A DNA stretch of 64,000 nt from Chryseobacterium limigenitum (GTDB lineage Bacteria; Bacteroidota; Bacteroidia; Flavobacteriales; Weeksellaceae), in NCBI RefSeq assembly GCF_900114875.1, contig NZ_FPKW01000015.1, positions 37,813 to 101,812 of the forward strand, given 5' to 3'. Of the stretch, positions 1 to 8,161 are shown one piece after another (position 1 is the first letter of the stretch; the number at the start of each line of letters is the position of its first letter). The translations under genes were made by a program, and so were the position numbers. The notes below the pieces were generated by a model that was not told the origin of the DNA, made no database searches, and saw only the letters and a program-made list of their open reading frames with translations.

Positions 1-627
1 TTTAATGTCTTTCCAGATATTTCTGTTAATCGTTTCTATGGTATTTCCTTTGATGAGATATTTGTCTGGACCTTTAATATAACTTGTTGCTCCGTGACTG
101 TATGTCATTAAACTGTAATTTACGGTAACTGTATCTGCATTTTGCTCAAAATTAAGATATTGAAAATCCGAAAAATTGGAAGCCGAATTAGGTGGCTGGA
201 AAAAATCCTGAGCGATTAATTGATCTGCAGCCTTGTTATTTGAAAACCACTTTTTTACCAAATCTTTTTGTGCCTGCGAACCTTGTTTTCCTAAGCCTAA
301 AGCTGTAGTCAGTTCACAGTTTTCGCCTTGACAATTTGATCCTCCGAGTCCGCTGTATAACGCAGCGATGGCTTTTAAAGGCTCAGATAATTTTTGAATT
401 GTAGTTTCATTAATGGTTCCCGGAGTTTCCTTAGATTCGGCTATCAAAATATAGTTTTCAGTTTTAGCGGCTTCTTTAATTTCTTCAGTTGGTGTAGAGT
501 CCTTTGCTGGCGGAGTTACAAGAGTACTGTCTGTGTTTTTTGTAATCGTTTCTTCAGTTTTGTTGTTTTTATTACATGAAAAAAGGAATAATGATAATAC
601 TCCGAGGGTTAAAATATTAAATTTCAT
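1..627 (-). CDS. Putative lipoprotein, 3' end beyond the window
   Basis: The reading frame starts at the ATG complementary to 625-627 and stays open for 209 codons to the window edge, so the C-terminus is missing. The N-terminus is a type II signal peptide: MKFNILTLGVLSLFLFSC, with a lipobox cysteine at residue 18. A low-complexity linker rich in K, T, E and P follows (about 19-55), then a globular part with a CQGENC motif near residue 93 that could form a disulfide. I do not recognise the family. The product should be a periplasmic or outer-membrane lipoprotein. The gene is oriented away from the HAD gene at 889 and has about 260 bp of AT-rich upstream DNA. Confidence 0.75.
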   Translation of the reverse strand, partial: MKFNILTLGVLSLFLFSCNKNNKTEETITKNTDSTLVTPPAKDSTPTEEIKEAAKTENYILIAESKETPGTINETTIQKLSEPLKAIAALYSGLGGSNCQGENCELTTALGLGKQGSQAQKDLVKKWFSNNKAADQLIAQDFFQPPNSASNFSDFQYLNFEQNADTVTVNYSLMTYSHGATSYIKGPDKYLIKGNTIETINRNIWKDIK

Positions 628-837
628 AATTTATTTTTTGTGATATGATCAATAAAGATACCAAATCAGCCTTAAATTTCAATATAGAAAGCTTACAAAT
701 GATATTTTATTCTTTGCTAAAGTTTACCCTATTCTAAAACAGAATATTTTTAATCTCAATTATAAAAACGATAGGGTAAGTCTTTATTTTATTCGGGAAA
801 TAATAATTTAAAGAGTGTAATTTTAATTTAAACTAAG

Positions 838-875
838 TTTAGTAACTCTGTTCGATGTAAAAATCGTAACTTTGC
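838..875 (+). promoter_or_regulatory. Candidate Bacteroidota promoter for the HAD-like gene
   Basis: TAACTTTGC at 867-875 fits the Bacteroidota -7 consensus TAnnTTTG and lies 14 bp before the ATG at 889. The -33 element is weak: TTTAG at 838-842, with slightly long spacing. Confidence 0.4.
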
Positions 876-888
876 AATTCAAATTTTC

Positions 889-1293
889 ATGATGGAATTA
901 GAATATAAAGAGCATTTAAGTCCGATTCTAAAGGACGGGGTAAAAAACTATTTAATAGACATCGACGGAACGATTACGGACGATGTACCAAATGAAGAGC
1001 CGGAGAGAATGGTTACTTGTGAGCCTTATCCAGACGCTTTGGAAACAGTGAATAAATGGTACGACGAAGGTCACCAAATCTGTTTTTTCACATCAAGAAC
1101 AGAAAATCTAAAGCAAATTACCATTGATTGGCTGGATAAGCACGGATTTAAATATCACAGTGTTTTATGCGGAAAACCAAGAGGAGGAAACTATCACTGG
1201 ATAGACAACCATTTGGTAAGAGCAACAAGATATAAAGGAAAATTCACGGATCTTGTAGAAAAGCAAGTTACGATTGAAGTTTTTAAAGATTAA
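889..1293 (+). CDS. HAD-superfamily (LNS2-like) phosphatase-type protein
   Basis: This 134-residue cytoplasmic protein has the HAD nucleophile motif DIDGT at residues 24-28, a threonine/serine motif II (FFTSRT, about 65-70) and a late acidic motif in HWIDNH near 105. It has no recognisable cap domain, so it is a small HAD fold acting on an unknown phosphorylated substrate. The start may be the first or second of two adjacent ATGs (889 or 892). A -7 promoter box lies just upstream. The gene is followed after 75 bp by the SerA-like gene, and the two may be cotranscribed. The HAD assignment is secure from the motif. The substrate is unknown. Confidence 0.75.
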   Translation: MMELEYKEHLSPILKDGVKNYLIDIDGTITDDVPNEEPERMVTCEPYPDALETVNKWYDEGHQICFFTSRTENLKQITIDWLDKHGFKYHSVLCGKPRGGNYHWIDNHLVRATRYKGKFTDLVEKQVTIEVFKD

Positions 1294-1368
1294 ACGATTA
1301 AAGTGGGGGAACCTGCATGATCTTTTAATTTTTAAATCTTTTAGTTTTTAAATAGATAAAGAATATTT

Positions 1369-2328
1369 ATGAAAGTTTTAGCAAACGATGGGTTGGATCA
1401 GTCTGGGATTGATGCATTGACTGAGAAAGGTTTTGAAGTGATCACTGCAAAAGTTCCGCAGGAGTTTTTGGTAGATTATATCAACGAGCACAAAATCCGT
1501 ACTTTATTGGTGCGTAGTGCAACGCAGGTAAGAAAAGATATTATTGATAATTGTCCGTCGCTTGGCATCATCGGTAGAGGTGGGGTAGGAATGGATAATA
1601 TTGATGTAGATTATGCAAGAGAAAAAGGAATTCATGTGATCAATACGCCTTCTGCTTCTTCAGAATCGGTTGCTGAATTGGTTTTTGCTCACTTATTTTC
1701 GGGAGCAAGATTTTTGCAGGATTCTAACAGAAAAATGCCTTTAGTTGGAGATACAGAATTTGCTGGGCTTAAGAAAGCTTATGCCGCAGGTATTGAATTA
1801 AGAGGAAATACCATCGGAATTGTTGGGATGGGAAGAATCGGGCAAGAGGTTGCAAGAATTGCTCTAGGTCTTGGAATGAGAGTGGTTGCAGCTGACAGCA
1901 ATGTTGGAAGAGCAAGTATCAAAGTAAAGTTCTACAACAACCAATTCATTAATGTAGATATTGAAACAGAGCCTTTGCAGGAAGTTTTGAAGCATTCAGA
2001 CTTCATCACGCTTCACGTTCCGGCTCAGAAAGACGGTTATATGATCGGTAAAAATGAATTTGAGATCATGAAGGACGGTGTTGCTATCGTAAACTGCTCA
2101 AGAGGTGGTGTGATCGATGAGTCTGCTTTGATCGAAGCTCTAGATTCAGGAAAAGTAAGGTTTGCAGGTCTTGATGTTTTCATCAATGAGCCAACACCTT
2201 CTAAAGAGATTCTGAATCATTCTAAAATCTCTTTGACACCTCACACGGGGGCGTCTACTTTGGAAGCTCAGGACAGAATTGGTCTTTCTTTGGCAGAACA
2301 AATTTCAAGTATTTTACAGATTCAGTAA
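1369..2328 (+). CDS. serA: D-3-phosphoglycerate dehydrogenase-like 2-hydroxyacid dehydrogenase
   Basis: The 319-residue protein belongs to the D-isomer-specific 2-hydroxyacid dehydrogenase family. The nucleotide-binding glycine motif GIVGMGRIG is at 150-158, followed by an acidic residue (D176) that favours NAD. The catalytic triad is visible as R245 (NCSRGG), E274 (INEP) and H292 (TPHTGAS). Serine-pathway SerA is the closest role: oxidation of 3-phosphoglycerate to 3-phosphohydroxypyruvate. The protein ends soon after the dehydrogenase fold and lacks the C-terminal ACT domain that binds serine in the long SerA forms, so serine feedback through that domain is not expected. Other 2-hydroxyacid substrates remain possible. 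A terminator follows 25 bp after the stop. Confidence 0.8.
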   Translation: MKVLANDGLDQSGIDALTEKGFEVITAKVPQEFLVDYINEHKIRTLLVRSATQVRKDIIDNCPSLGIIGRGGVGMDNIDVDYAREKGIHVINTPSASSESVAELVFAHLFSGARFLQDSNRKMPLVGDTEFAGLKKAYAAGIELRGNTIGIVGMGRIGQEVARIALGLGMRVVAADSNVGRASIKVKFYNNQFINVDIETEPLQEVLKHSDFITLHVPAQKDGYMIGKNEFEIMKDGVAIVNCSRGGVIDESALIEALDSGKVRFAGLDVFINEPTPSKEILNHSKISLTPHTGASTLEAQDRIGLSLAEQISSILQIQ

Positions 2329-2352
2329 TCTGATGATTATAAAGAATAGAAA

Positions 2353-2380
2353 AACACCTCGATTTGAGGTGTTTTTTGTT
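2353..2380. terminator. Bidirectional intrinsic terminator between serA and mscL
   Basis: An 8-bp perfect stem (AACACCTC/GAGGTGTT, 5-nt loop) is followed by a T-run on the plus strand and by a T-run on the minus strand as well, so it can end both converging genes. Confidence 0.8.
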
Positions 2381-2761
2381 TTATAGATTGTTTTTACTTT
2401 TAAGCAAATCTCTGATTTCCATTAATAATTTTTGGTCTTCAGTAGGACCGGCAGGAGCAGCTTCGTCTTTTTTAACAATTTTATTGGCGCCTTTAATAAT
2501 CCAGAAAAGTACCATTGCAATACATAAGAAACTAATTATAGCAGAAATGAAATTACCATAAGTAACCCCGTTCCAGGATAGTTTCGAAATGTTTTCTGCA
2601 CCCGCAGCTTTAAGAGCAGGATTTAATAATAAAGGAGTAATAACATCTTCTACCAGAGACGAAACGATTTTCCCAAAAGCTCCACCAATGATAACACCGA
2701 CAGCCAGATCAAGTACATTTCCTTTAAAAGCAAATGATTTAAATTCTTTAATAAATCCCAT
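2381..2761 (-). CDS. mscL: Large-conductance mechanosensitive channel MscL
   Basis: At 126 residues it has the usual MscL length. It starts with the amphipathic N-terminus (MGFIKEFKSFAFKGN), then TM1 with the pore-lining glycine/alanine pattern AVGVIIGGAFGKIV (about 20-34). A periplasmic loop carries the residues KAAGAENISKL, TM2 spans about 70-92, and a charged C-terminal helix (EDQKLLMEIRDLLK) follows. It forms a homopentameric inner-membrane pore that opens on hypo-osmotic shock. A TACTTTTG box at 2787-2794 on the minus strand could be its -7 element. It is transcribed convergently with the serA-like gene. Confidence 0.95.
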   Translation of the reverse strand: MGFIKEFKSFAFKGNVLDLAVGVIIGGAFGKIVSSLVEDVITPLLLNPALKAAGAENISKLSWNGVTYGNFISAIISFLCIAMVLFWIIKGANKIVKKDEAAPAGPTEDQKLLMEIRDLLKSKNNL

Positions 2762-2976
2762 AATTTATATTTTTAAGTATTATAAGCAAAAGTAGGAATT
2801 TATGTTATAAAATTTTTTATGATTTAAAGTTTTTTATTCAAAAAAAAAATTGGATTAATTTTTTAAGCAATTTAATTTCGTATTAGGTTTATTTGTTGAT
2901 TAATTTTAAATATTAAGAGAAAATTCTTTGTAAATTGCTGTTAACACTAGTATGTATAATAAAAATAATAACAATT

Positions 2977-4491
2977 ATGAAAATTTTCACAGCGGAGCAG
3001 ATACGTAAATGTGACGAATTTACAATTTCTGATGAACCTGTTTCGTCAATTCAATTAATGGAAAGGGTAGCACAAAGCTGTGTAGACTGGATCTATGAAA
3101 ACTGCAAAAACCACAGAAATTTTACCCTATTTTGTGGAAGTGGAAATAATGGAGGAGATGGTTTTGCCATCGCGAAAATGCTCTATTTGAAGGGTTTTGA
3201 TGTTGATGTTTTTGTAGATCCAAAAGCAAAATATTCCAGCGATGCTAATGTAAATTTCAGAGAATTAAAAGAAGTTTCGGGAGTACTTATTAAGAATTTT
3301 AAGGATGTTGAAAGCTATCGTTTTGACAGCAGAACGGTAATTATTGATGCTCTTTTCGGAACCGGACTATCAAGGGAACTGGATAAAGATTATAAGCAAC
3401 TTGTCAATGATCTGAACTCTAAAAATAATGTCAGAATTTCAATTGATATTCCGTCAGGATTGTTTACAGATGTTATTTCTGATGATAATTCTACTATTTT
3501 TAAAGCAGATTATACATTAAGCTTTCAATTTTGGAAAAAGAGTTTCCTGCATCCTGAAACAGGAAAATATACAGGAAAAGTCGTTATTTTAGATATAAAT
3601 TTAAGTGAAGAATATATTTCAAATACAGCGACAACAGATTTTGTTATTGATGATAAAATTGTAGAAAATATTTTCAAGCCCAGAAACGAGTTTTCTCATA
3701 AAGGAACTTACGGTAAAGTAACGATTGCTGCCGGAAGTTATGGCAAGGTCGGAGCGGCTGTTCTGGCTACGAAATCAGCTTTAAGAACCGGTGCAGGGCT
3801 AACTTTTACACTAGCTCCGAAATGTGGATATGAAATTCTCCAAACTTCTTGTCCGGAAGCCATGTTTATACAAGGTGGTGAAAATTATATTGATCAGTTT
3901 GATATTGATGAAACTTCAGTTTGTGGAATTGGTCCAGGATTAGGAACAGATTCTGAAACAGAAAAATCTCTATTAGAATTTTTAAAACAACATCCAAAAC
4001 CATTATTACTGGATGCCGATGCTTTAAATATTATTTCTAAAGATCAAAAAAACTTACAATTAATTCCAAAAAAATCAATTATAACTCCGCACCCAAAAGA
4101 GTTTGAAAGATTATTTGGAGTAACAAAAAATTCCTTCGAAAGAATAGAATTAGCCCGAAAAAAAGCTAATGAACTTCAAATTTATATTGTCCTGAAAGAT
4201 CATCATACCCAGATTATTACTCCTGAAGGAAATGTTTTTTATAATATTACAGGAAATTCTGGTTTGGCAAAAGGCGGAAGCGGAGATATTCTTACGGGTG
4301 TCATAACTTCTTTTCTTGCTCAGGGATATTCTGAAGAAAATGCTGCTGTTTTCGGTGTCTGGTTTCATGGAAAAGCCGCTGAATGTGCTGCTGAAAAATA
4401 TTCTAAAGAATCTATGCTTCCAACGGATGCTATTAATGAATTCGGAAATGTTTTCGAAGAACTCAATAAAAATACTTCGATAAAATTATAA
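2977..4491 (+). CDS. nnrD/nnrE: Bifunctional NAD(P)H-hydrate repair enzyme (epimerase + ADP-dependent dehydratase)
   Basis: The 504-residue fusion repairs NAD(P)H hydrates. The N-terminal YjeF_N/NnrE epimerase domain (about 1-215) carries GSGNNGGDGFA at 54-64. The C-terminal NnrD dehydratase domain (about 235-500) shows KGTYGKV, the CGIGPGLGTD turn, DADALNI near 345, ITPHPKEF and the nucleotide-site motif GGSGDILTG near 433. I chose the ATG at 2977 (MKIFTAEQIRKCDE), which matches where the family begins. The frame is open upstream to a TTG at 2935, but the added 14 residues look like untranslated leader. It stands alone and ends at a strong terminator. Confidence 0.93.
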   Translation: MKIFTAEQIRKCDEFTISDEPVSSIQLMERVAQSCVDWIYENCKNHRNFTLFCGSGNNGGDGFAIAKMLYLKGFDVDVFVDPKAKYSSDANVNFRELKEVSGVLIKNFKDVESYRFDSRTVIIDALFGTGLSRELDKDYKQLVNDLNSKNNVRISIDIPSGLFTDVISDDNSTIFKADYTLSFQFWKKSFLHPETGKYTGKVVILDINLSEEYISNTATTDFVIDDKIVENIFKPRNEFSHKGTYGKVTIAAGSYGKVGAAVLATKSALRTGAGLTFTLAPKCGYEILQTSCPEAMFIQGGENYIDQFDIDETSVCGIGPGLGTDSETEKSLLEFLKQHPKPLLLDADALNIISKDQKNLQLIPKKSIITPHPKEFERLFGVTKNSFERIELARKKANELQIYIVLKDHHTQIITPEGNVFYNITGNSGLAKGGSGDILTGVITSFLAQGYSEENAAVFGVWFHGKAAECAAEKYSKESMLPTDAINEFGNVFEELNKNTSIKL

Positions 4492-4499
4492 CATCAATA

Positions 4500-4540
4500 A
4501 AAAAGGCAAATTCGCATGATGCAAATTTGCCTTTTTCAAT
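4500..4540. terminator. Intrinsic terminator between nnrD/E and lgt
   Basis: A long hairpin (AAAAAGGCAAATT arm, loop around ATGAT, GCAAATTTGCC arm) has A-runs and T-runs on its two sides. It can serve both converging genes. Confidence 0.8.
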
Positions 4541-4554
4541 ATGATAAAGTAAGC

Positions 4555-5823
4555 TTATTCCGGTTTCCCGTTTTCTGCTTCCGTGATTTTGAATTTCTTA
4601 GAATAGATCATAATCACAAATCCTGCGATCATAAAAGGAATTGAAAGGATTTGCCCTGTATTTAATCCTCCAAATTGAATAAATTCATCTCCTTGTGGCT
4701 CTTTTAAGAATTCTACAAAGAATCTGATTGCCCAAAGAATGATAAAGAACAGTCCGAATAACCATCCCTGTTGGTATTTTTTGTTGGTTCTTGTGTATAA
4801 GATCCATAATAAAACGAATAAACAAACATACCCGATCGCTTCAAATAACTGTGTAGGATAACGTGGAATTGTTACGCCGTACTCACTGCTTTGCTGAGGG
4901 AAAAATATAGCGAATGGTGAGCTGGGATCAACCGGCTTTCCTATAATTTCAGAATTGAAAAAGTTGCCCATTCTTACAAAAGCACCTCCTAAAGCAACTA
5001 CGATTCCTATCCTGTCATATACCCAGAACGGATTTTTCTTGATGATTTTAAATGAATAATAAAGCGTTGTAAAGATCAAAGCGATTGTAGCTCCGTGACT
5101 TGCCAATCCTGAAAATCCTGTGAATTTTAATCCGTTTTTAGTACTGATCGGTAAAAATACACTCCAGAAATCTTCTTTAAATAATTCAGGCTGGTAAAAA
5201 ATAACGTGTCCTAATCTTGCTCCCAAAATAGTTCCGATCAACGTCCAAGTGAAAAGAGGTTCCAGATATTTTATGTTTACATTATCGATCTTGAAAATTT
5301 TAGCCATTAAAACATAACCTAATCCAAAAGCGAAAATAAACATTAAGCTATAGAAATGTAGTGTAATCGGTCCTAATTGAATTCCCTTTGAAGGATCCCA
5401 GATTTTAAATGGAGTTTCCAATTCTACCTTATCAGAAGCTGTAATTGGCTTGTTAGCTTTTACAGCATATTTAAATGTAGTGATATTGTCCTGCGTAACT
5501 CCCGTTTCGATTAATTTAAAGTTCTTATCAAAAAACTGGTATTGATTATCCTTAAATCTTGCTAAAGTTTGTGCACTGAAATTATAATATGAAGGCTCAA
5601 AATTGGATTCATTTAGAATTACCAGAACATTCTTATCTATTTTTTGGTCAGAAAATCCGCTCAGATCTCCGGCTTCAGTTGTTGCGTAAATTTTTACGGG
5701 TATTTCCGTTGAATTTACCTTTAAAGTTCCATCTGATAAACTGCCCTGATAATCCTGTGCAAAAAGACTTTGCGTAATAAAGGCTAATAATACAAGGTAA
5801 ATTCTGAAAAAAATATTACTCAT
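4555..5823 (-). CDS. lgt: Prolipoprotein diacylglyceryl transferase with an extra exported N-terminal domain
   Basis: Lgt transfers diacylglycerol from phosphatidylglycerol to the lipobox cysteine of prolipoproteins in the inner membrane. The Lgt core lies at about 150-412 with GARLGHVIFYQPE (201-213), the essential His motif SHGA (242-245) and the signature GGAFVRMGNFFNSE (279-292), including R284, N287, N290 and E292. The protein is 422 residues, against about 260-290 for typical Lgt. The extra length is an N-terminal signal sequence (1-22, ending FAQ) and about 120 residues predicted to be periplasmic (24-145), which I do not recognise. YidD is encoded 32 bp upstream on the same strand, so the two may form an envelope-biogenesis operon. 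Confidence 0.9.
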   Translation of the reverse strand: MSNIFFRIYLVLLAFITQSLFAQDYQGSLSDGTLKVNSTEIPVKIYATTEAGDLSGFSDQKIDKNVLVILNESNFEPSYYNFSAQTLARFKDNQYQFFDKNFKLIETGVTQDNITTFKYAVKANKPITASDKVELETPFKIWDPSKGIQLGPITLHFYSLMFIFAFGLGYVLMAKIFKIDNVNIKYLEPLFTWTLIGTILGARLGHVIFYQPELFKEDFWSVFLPISTKNGLKFTGFSGLASHGATIALIFTTLYYSFKIIKKNPFWVYDRIGIVVALGGAFVRMGNFFNSEIIGKPVDPSSPFAIFFPQQSSEYGVTIPRYPTQLFEAIGYVCLFVLLWILYTRTNKKYQQGWLFGLFFIILWAIRFFVEFLKEPQGDEFIQFGGLNTGQILSIPFMIAGFVIMIYSKKFKITEAENGKPE

Positions 5824-5855
5824 TTCTATTTTTTTTAATAGTTTGTTCGTTGATT

Positions 5856-6098
5856 TTATTTTTTTGGTGGAACAGGATCATATCCGCTTCCTCCCCAAGG
5901 ATGACATTTTGAAATTCTCTTCAATCCCAACCAAAAACCTTTAAAAATACCATGAACCTGCAACGATTTCACCATGTAATGTGAACATGTAGGCTCGTAA
6001 CGGCAGTTTTTTGGAAGTAAAGGCGAGATGAACCATTGGTAAAATTTTATTAAAACTACCAAAGGAAATGTGATGATTTTATTGAATGTAAGTTTCAA
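5856..6098 (-). CDS. yidD: Membrane protein insertion efficiency factor YidD
   Basis: This is an 80-residue protein with the whole YidD pattern: a hydrophobic start ([19 protein letters not shown]), the cysteine-containing core [19 protein letters not shown] (33-51), and the conserved glycine/proline end [13 protein letters not shown]. It is a membrane-associated factor that helps YidC-dependent insertion. Its length is normal for the family. Its stop is 32 bp before the lgt start on the same strand. Confidence 0.95.
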   Translation of the reverse strand: MKLTFNKIITFPLVVLIKFYQWFISPLLPKNCRYEPTCSHYMVKSLQVHGIFKGFWLGLKRISKCHPWGGSGYDPVPPKK

Positions 6099-6293
6099 AG
6101 CAATGCAAAAATAGGGTAAAAAAATTAAAATTAGTTTAAATTTGTTATAAGTTTCGGGGCGTAAATAGTTGTTTCATCGGATAAATTCCGCCGTTTGTCA
6201 ATTTTGTATATTTACATACTCAAAATTGAAATATTTATAGAAGTTTTGTCATTTTTATATTAAAAATTTTCACTTTAAATCAAATCAAAAATC

Positions 6294-7571
6294 TTGAATC
6301 AAAATATTCCATTAGCTGAAAAATTAAGACCTAAAACCTTAGATGAAGTTCTTGGGCAGGAGCATCTTACGGGAGAAAAAGGAACCATCAGAAAAATGCT
6401 GGAAAACGACGCTTTGAATTCTCTTATTTTCTGGGGCCCTCCCGGAACCGGAAAAACAACTTTGGCTGAAATTATTTCTGAACAATCGGGAAGGAAATTT
6501 TATAAGCTTTCCGCGGTTTCATCTGGTGTGAAAGATGTTCGGGATATTATTGATGAAGCAAAAAATCAGAATTTGTTTTCCGGAAAGTCACCAATCTTAT
6601 TTATTGATGAAATTCACCGTTTTAATAAATCTCAGCAGGATTCGCTTCTTCATGCGGTTGAAAAAGGCTGGATTGTTTTAATTGGCGCAACTACGGAAAA
6701 TCCAAGTTTTGAAGTTGTTTCTGCATTGCTTTCTAGAAGTCAGGTTTATGTTTTGAAGGCTTTGAGCTATGAAAAACTGGAAGAATTGATTGATATTTCT
6801 TCTGAAAGATTTAATAAGGAAGAAAATACAGATTTTAAAATCTTAGAAAAAGAAGCTCTCATTCAATATTCGGGAGGTGATGCCAGAAAACTGATTAATT
6901 CTGTGGAGCTTGTTTTAAATCAATATAAAAATTCTGACACCAACGAAATCATTAATTCTGATGTTCTTGAAGTTCTTCAGGAAACAATGGCTTTGTATGA
7001 TAAAAATGGTGAACAGCATTATGATATTATCTCGGCTTTCATTAAATCAATGCGCGGAAGTGATCCTAATGGTGCAGTTTACTGGCTCGCAAGAATGATC
7101 GCAGGAGGAGAAGATATTAAATTTATTGCCAGAAGAATGTTGATTTTGGCGGCTGAAGATATTGGTTTGGCTAATCCGACTGCTTTAATGATCGCTAATA
7201 ATTGCTTTCAGGCGATCAACGTGATCGGTAATCCGGAAGCTAGAATTATTTTGAGTGAAACAGCAATTTATCTGGCGGTTTCCCCGAAAAGTAACTCAGC
7301 ATATATGGCTATTAATGATGCTTTGGCGTTGGTGAAGCAAACCGGAAATCTTCCTGTTCCTCTACATCTAAGAAATGCACCGACAAAGCTGATGAAAGAC
7401 ATGGATTACGGCAAAGAATATAAATATGCCCATTCTTATGAGGGCAATTTTGTGGATCAGGATTTTCTGCCACAGGAAATCAGAAGTTTAAAACTGTACA
7501 AACCCGGAAATAATGCTACCGAAAAGAAAATCTATGATGAACTCAAGAAAAAATGGAACGATAAATACTAA
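6294..7571 (+). CDS. rarA: Replication-associated recombination protein A (AAA+ ATPase)
   Basis: RarA/MgsA acts at stalled replication forks. The 425-residue protein has the family start IPLAEKLRPKTLDEVLGQEH (5-24), Walker A GPPGTGKT at 48-55, Walker B ILFIDEIHR with D105/E106, and sensor motif ATTENPSFE. A C-terminal MgsA-type oligomerisation domain includes RMLILAAEDIGLANP. The start codon is TTG at 6294. No ATG occurs before the conserved N-terminal motif and the next Met is after residue 30, so the TTG is needed. The gene stands alone with its own terminator. Confidence 0.94.
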   Translation: MNQNIPLAEKLRPKTLDEVLGQEHLTGEKGTIRKMLENDALNSLIFWGPPGTGKTTLAEIISEQSGRKFYKLSAVSSGVKDVRDIIDEAKNQNLFSGKSPILFIDEIHRFNKSQQDSLLHAVEKGWIVLIGATTENPSFEVVSALLSRSQVYVLKALSYEKLEELIDISSERFNKEENTDFKILEKEALIQYSGGDARKLINSVELVLNQYKNSDTNEIINSDVLEVLQETMALYDKNGEQHYDIISAFIKSMRGSDPNGAVYWLARMIAGGEDIKFIARRMLILAAEDIGLANPTALMIANNCFQAINVIGNPEARIILSETAIYLAVSPKSNSAYMAINDALALVKQTGNLPVPLHLRNAPTKLMKDMDYGKEYKYAHSYEGNFVDQDFLPQEIRSLKLYKPGNNATEKKIYDELKKKWNDKY

Positions 7572-7572
7572 A

Positions 7573-7600
7573 AAAGGATACTCACTGAGTATCCTTTTGT
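7573..7600. terminator. Intrinsic terminator after rarA
   Basis: An 11-bp perfect stem (AAAGGATACTC / GAGTATCCTTT, loop ACT) is followed by TTTTG on the plus strand. A-rich flanks make it usable for the minus-strand gene ending at 7617 too. Confidence 0.8.
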
Positions 7601-7616
7601 ATTGTGAATAATAAAA

Positions 7617-8054
7617 TTATTTCGCTTTAGTTGTAAAAGTTAAGAATTTTTTACCGTTCTCTTCTTTGATCTGTTTGTTATTCAGAATTTCTGCGTAAAC
7701 CTTGGTTTCAGGATTTTTAAACTCATAACCATCGATGAAAACCGGTGTGTCTTTTGGAAGGCTGTCCATTTCATTGATTTGAGCCACAGTAAGTCTGTCT
7801 AAGCCTTCGTAACCTTTGATAAACTTATATTCTACAAGTCCGTTATCTGCAAGATCAGCATATTTTTTAAGGTTTTGTGGTAATGCAGCCTTTGTTCTTG
7901 GAATGCCTTTACCTTGAAGCATATTGCCTTTAGTCGCGAACATATCTACAGATCCTACAATATCATTGGCAATTGCAAATTTTGTAGATGTATTTTTCTG
8001 AGCAAATAAACTTGCTGAAGCAAATATTAATAAAGAGTAGAGTAATTTTTTCAT
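7617..8054 (-). CDS. Exported protein of unknown function
   Basis: A 145-residue protein begins with a clear signal peptide (MKKLLYSLLIFASASLFAQ, cleavage after residue 19). The mature part is about 126 residues, charged and soluble, with no cysteines or transmembrane segments. It has no motif I recognise. The end (NGKKFLTFTTKAK) is lysine-rich. It is transcribed alone between converging rarA and the DUF2339 gene. It is predicted to be periplasmic, and nothing in the context suggests a role. Confidence 0.7.
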   Translation of the reverse strand: MKKLLYSLLIFASASLFAQKNTSTKFAIANDIVGSVDMFATKGNMLQGKGIPRTKAALPQNLKKYADLADNGLVEYKFIKGYEGLDRLTVAQINEMDSLPKDTPVFIDGYEFKNPETKVYAEILNNKQIKEENGKKFLTFTTKAK

Positions 8055-8161
8055 AGTTTATGGAATATGTAACTGTTAAAAACTTGATAAATATAAGTAT
8101 TTTTTATAAAATGTGAATGGATTTTTGGTTTAAATTAAAAATTAGCCATCAATAAGGTCTT

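Noticed and set aside
394..579. 61-residue plus-strand ORF
   Set aside because: It is the antisense shadow of the lipoprotein gene on the minus strand, which has a proper signal peptide and runs to the window edge.
2935..2976. Upstream TTG extension of nnrD/E
   Set aside because: The added residues are hydrophobic low-complexity leader. The family begins at the ATG at 2977.
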